In this document: positions 9,528 to 19,544 of the stretch, in pieces
Numbering within the stretch: the stretch's first letter is position 1
Layout of the letters: every line of letters begins with the position of its first letter
DNA from: an uncultured Prochlorococcus sp.
Lineage (GTDB): Bacteria > Cyanobacteriota > Cyanobacteriia > PCC-6307 > Cyanobiaceae
NCBI GenBank assembly: GCA_902571335.1
Contig: CACGBT010000012.1
Coordinates: 1-46,268 of the forward strand
Direction of reading: 5' to 3'
Length of the DNA stretch: 46,268 nucleotides
Position numbers and translations under genes: made by a program
The notes under the pieces: generated by a model
Databases searched by the model: none
What the model was told of the DNA's origin: nothing
The model's input: only the letters and a program-made list of their open reading frames with translations

Positions 9528-10868
9528 TTATTTTGGGACTGAACCTTTAGCGCTAAATACAGTCCGCATGGTTTTAAATAGAATAATAAAGTCTAAAAAA
9601 ATAGAATAATTTGATATATAAAATAAATCATAAGAAAGTTTATTCTTTGAATCCTTGTAAGAAGAACTATAAGGATAATTAACTTGGGCCCAGCCACTAA
9701 GACCTGGTTTGATTATGTGTCTAAGGTTATAGTGTGGTATTTTTTTTTCCAATAATTTGTTGAATTCAGGTCTTTCTGGTCTAGGACCAATTAAACTCAT
9801 TTCACCTTTGAAAACAGAAATAAGCTGAGGTAATTCATCAATTCTAGTTTTTCTTAATATATTTCCTATGAGAGTAATTCTCCTATCATTCTTTTCAGCC
9901 CATTGAGGACCATTTACTTCAGCATTCACGACCATTGTCCTTAACTTATATATATTTAATTCTTCTTTAAATAACCCTTCTCTTTGTTGTTTATAGAAAA
10001 TTGGTCCGTGATCATTTAGCCAAATTAAGATTCCACACAAAAATACTATTGGGCTCGATATGATTATCAGGATAGAACTTACTAAAATATCTCCAACTCT
10101 TTTGATTTTAAATTCAAAATCTTTCTTATTAAAAAAATTCTTGGAGTAGAATATTTCTTCAGAGTCTAATAATTCTACAGGTAAACAATTTAACTCGTAC
10201 TCGAACCAATTATATTTGGTAAAAACCTGAACTCCATTTTTTAAAAAATGTTTTAATAAATTACTTTCATTACTTAATTCATTCTCTTTTGAAATTATAA
10301 GTTTATCAGGAATTTCATTTAAGTAGTAATTAGCTTCTATTAATTCAAATTTTACCTCATTTCTATAATTATAATTATTAAGAATAGATTTCATTTGTTC
10401 TAGGTCATTTTTTGACCCAAGAATAAAAACTTTTTCAAATTTATAAGGTAAGAATACATTAATTATTTTGTTAATTAATAATTCATTTAACATAGATAGA
10501 GCAATAAACAAAGAAAATATAAATGGTAAATTCTTTGAATATAGATAAAGGTCAATATTAATTATTTTAAGAAAGAATAAATTCAAAGATATTATTATAC
10601 TAATAATAATTAATTCTCTAAATTTAAGGATATAGTTTTTTAATGAGTTTCTTATTTTGATTCTCGAATACCTTCCTCTTAAATAACTAATAAATATCCA
10701 AAATATAATGAAAATTATTACTGAGAAATTCTCTATATTTGATAAAGTAGTGATATTTTCTTTATTGATTAAATAAATTAGAATTTTAAATGGTAATATT
10801 ATTTCTAAAATTAAAATAAGAATTATTCTAGGTATTGATTCATATTTTGAATTAACGTTTTTATACAT
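9528..10868 (-). CDS. Polyprenyl-phosphate sugar-1-phosphate transferase (exopolysaccharide initiating enzyme)
   Basis: A 446-residue bacterial sugar transferase (WbaP/CpsE-like) that starts glycan synthesis by loading a sugar-1-phosphate onto undecaprenyl phosphate. The N-terminal ~130 residues contain four hydrophobic helices. The catalytic C-terminal domain begins KRVGDILVSS near residue 256 and contains FYKQQREG, YKLRTM, RKTRIDELPQL, GEMSLIGPRPE and KPGLSGWAQVNY, all standard family motifs. A CoA-binding-like middle region is weakly conserved. Transcribed on the same strand as the O-antigen ligase/polymerase, 36 bases after it. Converges with the phosphonate operon across a 63-base gap. 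Family is certain; the sugar transferred cannot be read from sequence. Confidence 0.93.
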   Translation of the reverse strand: MYKNVNSKYESIPRIILILILEIILPFKILIYLINKENITTLSNIENFSVIIFIIFWIFISYLRGRYSRIKIRNSLKNYILKFRELIIISIIISLNLFFLKIINIDLYLYSKNLPFIFSLFIALSMLNELLINKIINVFLPYKFEKVFILGSKNDLEQMKSILNNYNYRNEVKFELIEANYYLNEIPDKLIISKENELSNESNLLKHFLKNGVQVFTKYNWFEYELNCLPVELLDSEEIFYSKNFFNKKDFEFKIKRVGDILVSSILIIISSPIVFLCGILIWLNDHGPIFYKQQREGLFKEELNIYKLRTMVVNAEVNGPQWAEKNDRRITLIGNILRKTRIDELPQLISVFKGEMSLIGPRPERPEFNKLLEKKIPHYNLRHIIKPGLSGWAQVNYPYSSSYKDSKNKLSYDLFYISNYSIFLDFIILFKTMRTVFSAKGSVPK

Positions 10869-10904
10869 AAAATAATAATATTATTTTACTTTATCATAAT
10901 CAAA

Positions 10905-12182
10905 TTATGTTTTAGATCTGTTTTCATCCAACATAAGTTTTAGTCCGCATAATAAAATCCAAGATGTAATACTTAATCTTGCATCGAAATATTGAATATC
11001 AAATAGTTGTGTAAAACAAAAAGAAAAAATAGATGTCCACCAAGCTCTTTCAAAAATATTAAATTCATTCTGTTGATTTTTTTTATTAAAAACTAACTTT
11101 GCTGAGAGTATTAATAACGTAATGATTGAAGAAAAAAATAATATAACTACTGGATATCCATAACTTATCCCGAGTTCTAATAGAATGTTATGTGGGTGGC
11201 CTCTCCATAAATTTTGTTGTAATTCATAAATCACTGGAAATGATCCTGCTCCTATTCCAAAAAAAGGATTAATTTTACTAATTTTTAGAGCACTTAAAAA
11301 TATTTCAAATCTTGTAACCTTTATATTGCCGATCCCTTCAGGTGCAAATTCTAACCAGATTTTTTGAGGTATTAACTCCCTAAAAAAATTTTGTATTTCT
11401 CCTGAGAAAGGTTGGGAAATGGTTATTAATAATATTGAGATTATAAAAACAATGGATGGGAAAAACCATATAAAACTTTTTAGTCCAATGACTAATGGTA
11501 TTGAAACAACTATAGATAGCCAAGCGTTTCTAGAGTTGGTTAAGATTGTTGCTATACCTATGGCTATTAAAAAGATTAATGATAAATATTTTTTTTCAAA
11601 AGGTTTTGATTTTTCTAAAACTAAAGCTATACAAAATGGCCAAATTAAACTTAACCATGCTCCAGCATAATTCTGATTATTGAAAAGACCTGTCAGGCCA
11701 TGCTTACTTATGGGCCGCTGGTACCAAACTATTAATCCATTTAATGTTTTTAATGGCCCCGTCCAGTCAAAAAAATATTGGCCAAAACCACTAAAAAGTA
11801 CTGGTACGGTGGATGCAACCAAAATTATTGCTGTTCTTTTTCTTTTTTGCTTAGAATTTAAGTAAGGTTGGAAGCCCCAAAATAACCAAAAAAATGGTAA
11901 CCAATTTAGTGTGCCAATGAATGAAAGATTTGGATCTATTAGATCTTTGTAAGAATGAGTTAAAAACAAAGAATGTGTAAGGCTACTAAATAAGATCAAA
12001 AAACCACATGCGAAAAAAGTTTTATTCCAATTACATTTAAAATAATTTTGGTCACAAATAAAGCAACCTATGCTGGCTGAAAACAAGAGTAGTATTGCAC
12101 TAAAAAAAAGTGCGCTTGGTAATAAAAAGATACCAGTTGAGAAAGAAAAATAACCTACTTTTTTTAGTAGAGACTTATTCAT
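10905..12182 (-). CDS. O-antigen polymerase/ligase family membrane protein (Wzy/WaaL-like)
   Basis: A 425-residue protein with 10 or more hydrophobic helices. It carries the family features LFNNQNYAGAWLSL, a TNSRNAWL segment and the periplasmic GIGAGSFPVIYE followed by WRGHPHNILLELGISYG, with the conserved HPHN near the C-terminal third. Such proteins polymerise or ligate lipid-linked glycans at the periplasmic face. IctB-like cyanobacterial relatives belong to the same superfamily, so ligase versus polymerase cannot be decided. It begins 16 bases after tRNA-Arg on the same strand and may be read through from it. Next gene downstream is the initiating sugar transferase. Confidence 0.88.
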   Translation of the reverse strand: MNKSLLKKVGYFSFSTGIFLLPSALFFSAILLLFSASIGCFICDQNYFKCNWNKTFFACGFLILFSSLTHSLFLTHSYKDLIDPNLSFIGTLNWLPFFWLFWGFQPYLNSKQKRKRTAIILVASTVPVLFSGFGQYFFDWTGPLKTLNGLIVWYQRPISKHGLTGLFNNQNYAGAWLSLIWPFCIALVLEKSKPFEKKYLSLIFLIAIGIATILTNSRNAWLSIVVSIPLVIGLKSFIWFFPSIVFIISILLITISQPFSGEIQNFFRELIPQKIWLEFAPEGIGNIKVTRFEIFLSALKISKINPFFGIGAGSFPVIYELQQNLWRGHPHNILLELGISYGYPVVILFFSSIITLLILSAKLVFNKKNQQNEFNIFERAWWTSIFSFCFTQLFDIQYFDARLSITSWILLCGLKLMLDENRSKT

Positions 12183-12197
12183 ATAACTACTTTAAAA

Positions 12198-12271
<74 letters not shown>

Positions 12272-12355
12272 AAGCATTATCATTTGGTTTTAGTCCAAAA
12301 CTAAACTGTAACAATAACTTTTCTATTTTATATCAGTACTGTGCACCTAACCAAT

Positions 12356-12371
12356 AAAGTTTAAAAACTTT
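12356..12371. repeat. Perfect inverted repeat in the tRNA-Arg / LicD intergenic region
   Basis: AAAGTTT-AA-AAACTTT: seven-base arms with a two-base centre. The centre is too short for a normal hairpin loop and no T-run follows directly, so this is more like a protein-binding palindrome than a terminator. It lies between the divergent tRNA-Arg and the LicD-methyltransferase gene. Low complexity in AT-rich DNA makes chance likely. Confidence 0.3.
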
Positions 12372-12526
12372 CTTTATAAAATTTACTTGCTTTTAGAAAT
12401 TAAATTAAAAAAGTTTTTATGATTAGAAATTTTCCCGATAAAGAGAATAAATCTTTGTGAAATTGTTAAATAGGTATGATAGTGAAAATTAATTTGTATT
12501 ATAGTTAGATATCAATTAATTTAATT

Positions 12527-14236
12527 TTGAAATTAAATAATCCTTTTAAAAATATATTCTTATTTAATAAAAAAAATATTCGCAATTCTTTATCACGAAT
12601 CGAGGAGAGTAGTGTTAGAAGATATTGGCTTTGGTTTTTATTTGAAAGGTTCTTTAAAAAATATAAATATGGTCAAGTAGAAGTTTTTAATAAAAAAATT
12701 GTCAAAGGGTGGATTAGAAAAAAAAGAGATGATCAATTTGTTTTTGTCAAAGTTAATGGGAAAATTATTGATAGGATATATCCAGGTAAAAAAATTTTTG
12801 GTAGGGGAAAAAAATCATTTGGGTTCTCAAGGGTTTTAGAAGATCTTTGGAAATATATTGGAAAGGATGATGTTGTACAGTTTGAATATGGTGGTAACCT
12901 TATACCTATTGGAAACGTAGGATTCAATTATTTTCGTTCTAAAAATTCTAAAAGACAAAGTAAAGTTAAGAAACTTTTTGACAAGATAGAAGAAGGTTTT
13001 GTTTTTAATAAATATGGAAGATTAAAATTATCTATTCTTAATAATACTTTTTGGAAAGATTCCATTTTCTCTTTATTTTTTTCTCTAAAAGAGTTATTAA
13101 AAAAAGAATTTAATTTAGAATTGTTTCCTATTTATGGAACAATGCTTGGAGCAGCAAGAGAAGGGGATTTTATATCACATGATAATGACTTTGATACTTG
13201 TTATATTTCAAAAGAAAAAGAACCAGAAAAAGTTAAAAATGAATTTATTAAAATATGCAATTTTCTTATAGATAAAGGTTTTAAATTACATGTAAAAGAT
13301 ACTCATACTTGGGTATATACAAAACAAAAAAAAAGTTTTTATTATAAATTAGATATCTTTGTATCTTATTTTAATAAAAATAAAAATTACGAAATTACTT
13401 ATGGTTATCATGGAAAACCTTTAAAAGAATCTCCAAATTTCTTTAATTATATTGATATAAATTTATCGGATAACTTAATATCAGTTCCTGTAAATTATAA
13501 AGATATTTTGAGGCAATTATATGGGGATACTTGGCTAGTTCCTGATCCTGGTTTTAGTCATACTGAAAAGACAAGGCAGTGGGACAAAAAATATCATCTT
13601 TCTTTAAAACAAGTTTCATCATTATATTGGAAACAATTTTACGAAGATGCAAATATACGTAAAAACTCTCTTTTCTCAATTTTTATAAATAAATACATGC
13701 CAAAGAGATCTAACATCATTGAATTGGGATGTGGAAATGGTGAAGACGCCTTTTATTTTTATAAATGTGGACATTTTGTTCATACTTGTGATCAATCTAC
13801 CAATGTATTAAAAAACAAAGAAATTTTGAATAAAATTAATTTTTCAAATTTTGACGTGGGAGATTCCTCAAAGCTTGACATATTCCTAAACAAATCTCTA
13901 GTAAAAAAGATAAATGGTGACTCAATGGTAAATATGATTTATATGAGATTTTTCTTGCATTCAGTCACTAAGGACATAGAAAATCTTATCTTTAGTTGCT
14001 TAAAAAAGAACTTACCTAATGGATCTTTAATAGGATTGGAGTTCAGAACAGAAAAAGATAAAGATGCCTTGCATATTTTTAAAAGGCACTATAGAAGATT
14101 TATTCCAATGCAAGAGATGATAAATGAACTTGAGAAATATGACTTTTCAGTATTATATTCTAGGGAATCAAAAGGTTTTTCTCCATTTAAAGATGAAGAT
14201 CCTTTTTTGTGTAGGATAATTGCAAAAAAAATGTAA
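12527..14236 (+). CDS. LicD-family transferase fused to a SAM-dependent methyltransferase
   Basis: A 569-residue three-part protein. Residues ~47-130 look like a small beta domain (VFNKKIVKGWIRKK ... VKVNGKIIDRIYPG) of the sort attached to surface-glycan enzymes. Residues ~150-360 are LicD-like, with GTMLGAAREGDFISHDNDFD at 204-223 and the late LYGDTW motif at 331-336. Residues ~385-569 are a class I methyltransferase with motif I IELGCGNGED at 398-407. No ATG is in range, so translation probably starts at TTG 12527; there is no strong Shine-Dalgarno. The fusion suggests transfer of a phosphoryl or phosphonyl headgroup plus its methylation. Located just past tRNA-Arg, it is probably the outer gene of the phosphonate/glycan island. 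Confidence 0.82.
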   Translation: MKLNNPFKNIFLFNKKNIRNSLSRIEESSVRRYWLWFLFERFFKKYKYGQVEVFNKKIVKGWIRKKRDDQFVFVKVNGKIIDRIYPGKKIFGRGKKSFGFSRVLEDLWKYIGKDDVVQFEYGGNLIPIGNVGFNYFRSKNSKRQSKVKKLFDKIEEGFVFNKYGRLKLSILNNTFWKDSIFSLFFSLKELLKKEFNLELFPIYGTMLGAAREGDFISHDNDFDTCYISKEKEPEKVKNEFIKICNFLIDKGFKLHVKDTHTWVYTKQKKSFYYKLDIFVSYFNKNKNYEITYGYHGKPLKESPNFFNYIDINLSDNLISVPVNYKDILRQLYGDTWLVPDPGFSHTEKTRQWDKKYHLSLKQVSSLYWKQFYEDANIRKNSLFSIFINKYMPKRSNIIELGCGNGEDAFYFYKCGHFVHTCDQSTNVLKNKEILNKINFSNFDVGDSSKLDIFLNKSLVKKINGDSMVNMIYMRFFLHSVTKDIENLIFSCLKKNLPNGSLIGLEFRTEKDKDALHIFKRHYRRFIPMQEMINELEKYDFSVLYSRESKGFSPFKDEDPFLCRIIAKKM

Positions 14237-14573
14237 ATATCAACTTAAATAATTTAATCTTCAAAATACAGAATCTTATAGAAAAAATATCTCAATATCC
14301 TAAATAAAACTTAGACGCATTAGATTAAGTTTATTTTTTGAAATAGCCCTGAACATTCAACAAGTAAGTTCCTTAATATAAATAGTGAGTTAAATTAAGT
14401 TCTTTATCTATTAAAGTTTTTTTATTAATAACTTTTATAATATCAAAATTGCTTTTCTATTTCTAAGACTTTTTGTTGTTGCTATTTCTTATCAATATTT
14501 ATAAGACTTAATTTTTTAATTGAGATTTGCTAATTTTTTTTCTAGAATAGCAATAGGAACTTTAATTAGATAA
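14237..14573. other. Intergenic stretch without a recognisable gene
   Basis: About 337 bases of very AT-rich DNA between the LicD-methyltransferase fusion and the HTH protein gene. No open frame of note, no tRNA and no strong hairpin with T-run were seen. It marks the junction between accessory genes on the left and conserved core genes on the right. Confidence 0.6.
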
Positions 14574-15197
14574 TTGGCGCGTCTTTCGGTCCAAATTAAA
14601 AAAGAAATCTTAAATTTATTCCTTGATGACAAATTAAGTTTTGAGCAATTATCTAAGAAATTTGATTGTACAACTGCAACCATTATCAGGAATCTAAAAA
14701 AAGACCTAGGTGTTGAAAAGTATCAAGAAATTATTGGTTCGCGACTTGCTAAAAAGAATTCAACAGACTCTAATAAAGATATTAAATTCGAGCAAAATAA
14801 AACCCTATCTATAAATTCTGAAGATCAAGAATTCAATTTTGTTGAATTAACTCCTATAGATTATGAAATAGAGAACTTTTCAAGAAAGGAACTATCATCT
14901 ATACCAATCCAAGAAATTGAATTTCCTAATGTTGTTTATATGATCGTTAGTAAAAATATTGAATTAGAAATAAAATTGTTAAAAGATTTTCCTTACTGGG
15001 AATTTCTCCCAGAAGAAGACTTAAAAAGAAAAGTAATAGAAATACATTTTGATTCAAAATCAGCTAAACGAGCTTGTAGTAAAGAACAAAAGGTTATTAA
15101 AGTACCTAATACAGAGGTATTCAGAATTGTCTCTCCTATCCTTATCTCAAGGGGTATATCAAGAATTGTAAGTGCAGAGAAATTGATAGCTCTTTAA
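14574..15197 (+). CDS. Helix-turn-helix protein, conserved in marine cyanobacteria
   Basis: A 207-residue protein. Residues ~5-45 form a resolvase/Mor-like helix-turn-helix: KKEILNLFLDDKLSFEQLSK then FDCTTATIIRNLKKDLG. Residues 55-90 are low-complexity and polar. The C-terminal ~100 residues form a compact domain with no recognised catalytic motif. Translation is likely from TTG 14574 (no ATG nearby). It is probably a DNA-binding regulator; its targets are not evident. The downstream gene on the right is convergent, so this is a single-gene unit. Confidence 0.7.
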   Translation: MARLSVQIKKEILNLFLDDKLSFEQLSKKFDCTTATIIRNLKKDLGVEKYQEIIGSRLAKKNSTDSNKDIKFEQNKTLSINSEDQEFNFVELTPIDYEIENFSRKELSSIPIQEIEFPNVVYMIVSKNIELEIKLLKDFPYWEFLPEEDLKRKVIEIHFDSKSAKRACSKEQKVIKVPNTEVFRIVSPILISRGISRIVSAEKLIAL

Positions 15198-15201
15198 TTG
15201 A

Positions 15202-15423
15202 TTAATTCTTCCTATTTATATTAATTGTTAAAAAAGTACCTATTAAAGATCCGCAAATAAAATTTGTACCAATAATAAAACTTATTGGTAATTTAATTGT
15301 CTCATTTATTAAAAAGTTAATCTTACTTTTATTAGAACTATTTTGGATGCCAATCATCAACAAAAAGAATAAACAAGAATTGAAAGTTATTGCAAAAAAT
15401 ATTTTTTTCAATGTAAGGGACAT
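15202..15423 (-). CDS. Small two-helix membrane protein
   Basis: A 73-residue protein with hydrophobic helices at about 5-25 and 45-67 and a basic C-terminal tail (NINRKN). The topology resembles small LapA-like cyanobacterial proteins, but no specific function is recognised. It follows rsmI on the minus strand by 21 bases, suggesting cotranscription, and converges with the HTH protein gene across only four bases. Confidence 0.65.
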   Translation of the reverse strand: MSLTLKKIFFAITFNSCLFFLLMIGIQNSSNKSKINFLINETIKLPISFIIGTNFICGSLIGTFLTININRKN

Positions 15424-15444
15424 TTATTTTCTTTTTAATAATCA

Positions 15445-16308
15445 TTAATTTAAATTATAAATTATGCTTTTTTTTATGCCATTTTTTTTAGCCAAATACT
15501 TTGAAGCAGCTGATAGACTTAATCCTGCCTTAATTAACTCTTTCAGATCCCTTTTTAAATCAGCCTTGTTAAGTTCTTGATTTTTCTCTTTTTTTCTACC
15601 TTTAATAATTAAAGTTATTTCACCTTTTACCTCTTTGTCTTTAAAGTACATTATTGCATTATTAATATTGTTCCCCACATGTTCTTCAAATTTTTTGGTT
15701 AACTCTCTAGCTACCATAATCTCTCTTTCTCCACCGCAAAACTCCAGTAAATCCAATAATAATTTTTTGAGTCGATGGGGAGATTCGTAAACTATAGTAG
15801 TTTTTTCATTTTTACTGATTTCAAAAAGAATTTTCTCTCTATCAATATTTTTTTTGGGAAGAAAGCCTTCAAATATAAATTTAGAAGATGGCATTCCACT
15901 AGATACTAGTGCGGTAATTGCAGCGCATGCTCCTGGTATGCAAATAACGTCTATTCCTTCTAATTTGACTTCGCTAACTAAATTTTCTCCCGGATCGCAA
16001 ATCCCTGGCATTCCTGCATCACTCACAAGAGCAATCGATTTTCCTGTTTTTAACTCTCCAATTAACTTTGAAATTTTATTTAAACAATTTTCTTTATTGA
16101 AACTTATTAAATTATTTGAAATATTAAATTTGTTCATTATTTTTTTTGTTTGTCTTGTATCTTCACAAGCAATTAAAGAAACATTCGCAAGAATATTAAT
16201 TGCTCTAGAGGAGATATCATCTAAGTTGCCAATTGGTGTTCCAACCAAATATAAAATTCCCTTTTCTGGTTCTTCTTTTCTATGAGATAATGAGAAATTA
16301 TTTTGCAT
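15445..16308 (-). CDS. rsmI: 16S rRNA (cytidine1402-2'-O)-methyltransferase
   Basis: RsmI 2'-O-methylates C1402 in the ribosomal decoding centre. The 287-residue protein shows the tetrapyrrole-methylase fold motifs GILYLVGTPIGNLDD near residue 18, ACEDTRQTKK, ALVSDAGMPGICDPG and VYESPHR, all in family order. The first ~15 residues are a poorly conserved extension. Its ATG lies three bases from the ATG of the divergent cysQ gene, an unusually tight divergent pair in which each promoter must lie in the other gene or depend on read-through. Assignment is secure. Confidence 0.96.
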   Translation of the reverse strand: MQNNFSLSHRKEEPEKGILYLVGTPIGNLDDISSRAINILANVSLIACEDTRQTKKIMNKFNISNNLISFNKENCLNKISKLIGELKTGKSIALVSDAGMPGICDPGENLVSEVKLEGIDVICIPGACAAITALVSSGMPSSKFIFEGFLPKKNIDREKILFEISKNEKTTIVYESPHRLKKLLLDLLEFCGGEREIMVARELTKKFEEHVGNNINNAIMYFKDKEVKGEITLIIKGRKKEKNQELNKADLKRDLKELIKAGLSLSAASKYLAKKNGIKKSIIYNLN

Positions 16309-16311
16309 TGA

Positions 16312-17211
16312 ATGATTAAATTACCTAATGGTGTGAATGTTAATAATCTTATCGATGATCTGAAAATTTTCAGCTGGGAAGCTTCAGATATTTTGTTAAC
16401 TTATTCCGATATTATTAAAAATTCAGAAAAAAAATTAAAAATTCTTAAAAATAAAAATATTAACGACCCAGTAACTTTTGCTGATTTGGAAGTTAACGAG
16501 TTAATTATTAAGAGAATAAATCAAAAATATCCTAATGTTAATTGGGCAATTTTGAGCGAAGAAAACTTCAAAATCAAAGCAAATCATAGCTATCGAAATA
16601 CCGATTGGCTTTGGATTCTAGATCCTTTAGATGGGACAAAAGATTTTATCCAAGGGACTGGACATTTTGCAATGCATTTAGCACTTAATTATAAAAGAAA
16701 GCCATATATTGGATTCGTTCTTATCCCCGAAAAAGATGAATTATGGATCTCTCATGGAGACAAGCTTTGGCTTGAGAAAAGATATGAAGGTATTCAAAAA
16801 CAAAATTTGTCTAAAACAAATATTCTACAAAAGATGACAGTAGTGACTAGTAAAAATCACAGGAATAAGAAATTGAAGAATTTGATTGATAAGATTAATT
16901 TTAAGAAAACTATTGTAATGGGAAGTATTGGATGCAAAGTTGCATCAATTGTTAGAGGAGAAAGTGATATCTACATAGCATTAAGTTTGCCAGGTAAAAG
17001 TGCTCCCAAAGACTGGGATTTTGCTGCGCCAGAAGCAATTCTAAGAGCTGCTGGCGGTGCAATAACTAATATTGATAACGAAGATTTGGTTTATGGAACA
17101 ACTGCTTTAGAACATCCTGGAATAATAATTGCGTCAAATAGCAATGATAACCATAATAAAATTTGCTCTCAAATAAAAGAAATTATTCAAAAATATGCTA
17201 TCTACCCTTAG
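16312..17211 (+). CDS. cysQ: 3'(2'),5'-bisphosphate nucleotidase (inositol monophosphatase family)
   Basis: CysQ dephosphorylates PAP/PAPS, recycling the product of sulfate assimilation. The 299-residue protein carries DPVTFADLEVNE, the acidic motif ILSEE, the metal site WILDPLDGTKDF near residues 99-111, and the second acidic motif KDWDFAAPEAILRAAGG. These are standard for the lithium-sensitive phosphatase fold. It is divergent from rsmI and converges with pnp over four bases. Whether the substrate is PAP or another bisphosphate is not certain, but the DPLDGTKDF form favours CysQ. Confidence 0.93.
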   Translation: MIKLPNGVNVNNLIDDLKIFSWEASDILLTYSDIIKNSEKKLKILKNKNINDPVTFADLEVNELIIKRINQKYPNVNWAILSEENFKIKANHSYRNTDWLWILDPLDGTKDFIQGTGHFAMHLALNYKRKPYIGFVLIPEKDELWISHGDKLWLEKRYEGIQKQNLSKTNILQKMTVVTSKNHRNKKLKNLIDKINFKKTIVMGSIGCKVASIVRGESDIYIALSLPGKSAPKDWDFAAPEAILRAAGGAITNIDNEDLVYGTTALEHPGIIIASNSNDNHNKICSQIKEIIQKYAIYP

Positions 17212-17215
17212 TTTC

Positions 17216-19381
17216 CTAATTTAATGGTGCTACAGGTGTAGGTGTAGGCTGAGGATAAGACATCCCTCCATTTTGTGAAACTCCCCTCAAAGTTAAATTT
17301 ATTCTGCCTCGACTGTCAATTTCACGAACCCTTACAGTTATTTCATCCCCTTGTCTTACTACATCCTCAACTCTATCTACTCTCGCTTCAGAAAGCTGAG
17401 ATATATGAACCATTCCTTCTTTTCCTGGGAGAATTTCAACAAAAGCACCAATTGGAATTATTCGAGTAACTACTCCAGAGAAGATCTCTCCTTCGTGGAC
17501 TTTTCTTGTGAGTCCCTCAATAATTTTTTGAGCATCTTCAGCGGCAGCTCCATCATGGGATGCAATCGTTACGATACCTCCATCTTCAATATCAATTTTT
17601 GTATTTGTTCTTTCTGTAATACCTTTAATAGTTCTACCACCGGGTCCAATAACAGTTCCAATAAGCTCTGGATCAATTTTAAAGCTTAAAAGTCGTGGCG
17701 CATGTGGTGAAAGAGATTCTTGTGGTTTATCTATTGCTGCTTGCATTTTTTCTAAAATGTGTAATCTCGCAGGACGAGCTTTTTTAATAGCATCAGAAAT
17801 AATAGAAACTGGTAAACCTGTAATTTTCATATCCATTTGTAATGCTGTTATTCCTTTTTCAGTACCCGCTACCTTAAAGTCCATATCACCAAGAAAATCT
17901 TCAATACCCTGAATATCTGTAAGGATACGAACCTCCTTCCCCTCTTTAATTAGACCCATTGCAGTACCACTTACAGGAGACTTTAAAGGAACTCCAGCAT
18001 CTAATAATGAGAGTGTACTTCCGCATACAGATCCCATTGAAGTAGATCCATTAGAACTTAAGACCTCACTAACAACTCGTAAAACATAAGGGAATGTTTC
18101 TTTGCCAGGTAGTACAGGTATTAACGCCCTTTCTGCCAATGCCCCATGACCAACCTCTCTTCTTCCGGGAGTTCTCATCGGTCTAGTTTCTCCAACAGAA
18201 TAGGGAGGAAAGTTATAGTGATGCAAATATGTTTTTTCTGTGCTCGGATTGAGGTCATCCATTTCTTGAGCATCGCTGGGAGTGCCTAAGGTAGTTGTGG
18301 ATAAAACTTGGGTCAAACCTCTTTGAAATAATGCTGAACCATGAACTCTTTTAGGAAGTATTCCTGCGGATGCTGAAATTTTTCTTACTTCATCTAATTC
18401 ACGGCCATCAACTCTTTTGCCATCATTAATAATTTGAGACCTCATTAATTTCTTTGTAAGTTTTTTAAAGTCGGAACTTAACAATTTATCATTCTCTGTC
18501 AAAAGAACTTTTAGTTGGTTATCGTCTTTCAAAGATTCAATTTTGTTTTGTATTTCAATTTTGATCTTATCTAGCTCAAGATCTCTTTCATCTTTAGATT
18601 GATCGAATTTCTTTAACGCCAGTTCAATAGCTTTAGTACAATTCTTTTCTAAATAAGAAGGTAATGTTTTATCTTCTTCAGGATCCGTTGGCTTATTTTG
18701 TTTTATTCCTAAATCCTTTAGTAAATCTTCTTGAGATTTTATAAGTTCAGTAACCGCTTCATATCCAAAATCTATCGCCTCGATAGTATCTTGTTCAGAT
18801 AATTGATTAGCTCCTGCTTCGATCATCACAATTCCATCAGGAGATCCTGCTACAACTATATCTAGATCACCTTTTTCTATTTCTCTATAGCTTGGGTTTA
18901 GGATGAAATCGTCTCCTATAAGTCCAACTCTAACAGCGGCCATAGGCCCATAAAAAGGTATTTCTCCAAGCAAGGTTGCTATTGAGGCTCCTGTAACGGC
19001 AAGAACGTCAGCAGGGACTCTTTCATCGAGAGAAAGGCAAGAAGCGACTATCTGAATCTCATCCCTCATCCAAGAAGGGAAAAGAGGTCTCATTGGCCTG
19101 TCGATTAATCTTGAGATTAAGGTAGCTCTTTCTGGAGGGCGGCCCTCTCTTCTCATGAATCCGCCTGGAATTCTGCCTGCTGCATAAAGTTTTTCCTCAT
19201 AATCACAGATTAGAGGAAGAAAATCTGAAACTTCTTTTTTGGTTGTTTTTGTAGCTGTAACTAATAATGAAGTGTCTCCACATTCAATCATTACTGATCC
19301 ACTCGCTTGAGGAGCATATAGTCCTGTAGTTAGTCGTATCTCTCGTCCGTCAAACGTGATCGACTTATTTTGTCCTTCCAC
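17216..19381 (-). CDS. pnp: Polyribonucleotide nucleotidyltransferase (PNPase)
   Basis: A 721-residue 3'-5' phosphorolytic exoribonuclease and polymerase. Two RNase PH-like domains are evident: [28 protein letters not shown] in the first, and [18 protein letters not shown] plus [12 protein letters not shown] in the second. A helical linker lies between. A KH domain follows with [14 protein letters not shown] near residue 585, then an S1 domain ([31 protein letters not shown]). The length is normal for the family. It is the last gene in the rpmH-to-pnp direction, 163 bases after rpsN. Secure assignment. Confidence 0.98.
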   Translation of the reverse strand: MEGQNKSITFDGREIRLTTGLYAPQASGSVMIECGDTSLLVTATKTTKKEVSDFLPLICDYEEKLYAAGRIPGGFMRREGRPPERATLISRLIDRPMRPLFPSWMRDEIQIVASCLSLDERVPADVLAVTGASIATLLGEIPFYGPMAAVRVGLIGDDFILNPSYREIEKGDLDIVVAGSPDGIVMIEAGANQLSEQDTIEAIDFGYEAVTELIKSQEDLLKDLGIKQNKPTDPEEDKTLPSYLEKNCTKAIELALKKFDQSKDERDLELDKIKIEIQNKIESLKDDNQLKVLLTENDKLLSSDFKKLTKKLMRSQIINDGKRVDGRELDEVRKISASAGILPKRVHGSALFQRGLTQVLSTTTLGTPSDAQEMDDLNPSTEKTYLHHYNFPPYSVGETRPMRTPGRREVGHGALAERALIPVLPGKETFPYVLRVVSEVLSSNGSTSMGSVCGSTLSLLDAGVPLKSPVSGTAMGLIKEGKEVRILTDIQGIEDFLGDMDFKVAGTEKGITALQMDMKITGLPVSIISDAIKKARPARLHILEKMQAAIDKPQESLSPHAPRLLSFKIDPELIGTVIGPGGRTIKGITERTNTKIDIEDGGIVTIASHDGAAAEDAQKIIEGLTRKVHEGEIFSGVVTRIIPIGAFVEILPGKEGMVHISQLSEARVDRVEDVVRQGDEITVRVREIDSRGRINLTLRGVSQNGGMSYPQPTPTPVAPLN

Positions 19382-19544
19382 TTTTTAAATTATAAATCTA
19401 TACATAATTTATTCTTACACTTTATAGGGACATATTGAGTAAAATATTCAAATAAGCTGTAAATAATTTAAAAAATATAGAATAAAATTTATTTTTTCTT
19501 AATAAATCGTTTTTTTTTAATTATTTTATAAAGAAAAATTGGTA

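Noticed and set aside
12283..12305. H-type pseudoknot beside tRNA-Arg
   Set aside because: The third loop would have zero length and cannot span the groove, so only alternative hairpins are possible.
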